Of a DNA stretch of 64,000 nt, positions 63,480 through 64,000 are shown piece after piece. This DNA comes from Chondrosia reniformis (taxonomy: Eukaryota > Porifera > Demospongiae > Chondrillida > Chondrillidae), in the NCBI GenBank assembly GCA_947172415.1, contig OX359201.1:1736001-1800000 (forward strand), in the 5' to 3' direction. The notes below the pieces were generated by a model that was given only the letters and a program-made list of their open reading frames with translations, was not told the DNA's origin and made no database searches. The position numbers and the translations under genes are program-made. Within the stretch, counting starts at the first letter, position 1, and each line of letters starts with the position of its first letter.

Positions 63480-64000
63480 ACTTATTTTGGTTGCCTCATA
63501 TTATTATAGGAAGTGTCTTTATGCTCACTTTTAAGCTGTTTGTGGAGCTGAAAAGCTTAAGTATCAATTGAAATTAGTATCTTCAGCTTTGTGTAATAGT
63601 ATTATATTTTCTTGAAGTTTCTATATATATAACTCAATAAAAGTAAAAAAGATACATTAGGATTATTTAGTCAATGTTAAGTGTTAATTTCTTGTTGTGT
63701 TTCCTAAAATAAAGGTGTCATATTGACAAGGTTTCTTAGGAGGCCATTACTAGCAAAGAATTACTGATCATGTGTCAAAATTCATTTTCTGTATGTAATT
63801 GTATATATATAGACATTCTCAGCCTGAATACATATATATAGGTATTTGTAAATGAATAATTAATCAATCTCTTGTATAAGTTAGAATCAACATATTATGT
63901 ATTTATACTACAAATAGAATTTAAACAATAAATCACTATTTATAATCCTGCATGGTGTTTAACACATATATACAGTAATCATGAATGTCATATACGTACG
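63480..64000 (+). other. Type A RPTP upstream flank (next array copy expected)
   Basis: Matches the spacers upstream of gene 2 (from about 8030) and gene 5 (from about 47940), including ttggttgcctcatattatta and the aactcaataaaagtaaaaa block. At genes 2 and 5 the start codon lies roughly 0.9-1.2 kb further on, so a seventh gene probably begins just past the right edge. Confidence 0.7.

Overview
This is eukaryotic DNA: AT-rich, with short GT-AG introns, metazoan-type receptor tyrosine phosphatases and several classes of eukaryotic transposon. The AT-rich introns full of TATACGTATA-type palindromes, the compact genes and an Ngaro-type DIRS element suggest an early-branching marine animal, most likely a demosponge such as Amphimedon. 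That species guess rests on general recall and is moderate only.

The window is a head-to-tail tandem array of receptor-type protein tyrosine phosphatase (RPTP) genes, all on the + strand. The standard gene has 25 coding exons. In order they encode a split signal peptide, two Ig-like domains, three FN3 domains, one membrane segment, a basic/proline-rich juxtamembrane segment, an active-looking phosphatase domain D1 (WPD loop, [10 protein letters not shown]) and a degenerate D2 (ACNDGLGRSC). Splice phases and exon lengths are almost base-for-base identical between copies. Gene 1 (1-7128) is cut by the left edge and is a divergent subtype. Gene 2 (9205-19736) is complete apart from a 2-nt insertion in D1. 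Gene 3 (21034-37513) is a heavily rearranged pseudogene. Gene 4 (38385-46535, 1230 aa) and gene 5 (48822-57376, 1232 aa) are intact. Gene 6 (58667-60277) is truncated after part of the first FN3 domain. The block at 63480-64000 repeats the upstream flank of genes 2 and 5, so another copy probably follows.

A young, complete-looking Ngaro/DIRS-type tyrosine-recombinase retrotransposon (23743-30516) lies in intron 6 of gene 3. It has A1 - gag - RT/RNase H - tyrosine recombinase - B1 - A2 - B2 split direct repeats. Other mobile DNA includes a decayed pogo/Tigger-like transposon in gene 2 intron 6 (11759-12624), a 467-bp foldback element fused to the last exon of gene 3 (37387-37853), a MITE-like insertion (35779-36129), and a Harbinger-like MITE (61097-61406) nested in a second short-TIR element (60500-61493).

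The array has been reshaped by unequal crossing-over and probably gene conversion. Two types of 5' flank alternate (genes 2, 4, 5 against genes 3, 6). An orphan terminal exon of the gene 1 type lies behind gene 4, next to a mosaic junction that contains a scrap of FN3 exon. The exons carrying the two catalytic signatures are nearly identical even between gene 1 and the other copies, although the exons around them have diverged. The intact products should sit in the plasma membrane, with adhesion-type ectodomains outside and a D1 catalytic plus D2 regulatory phosphatase module inside.
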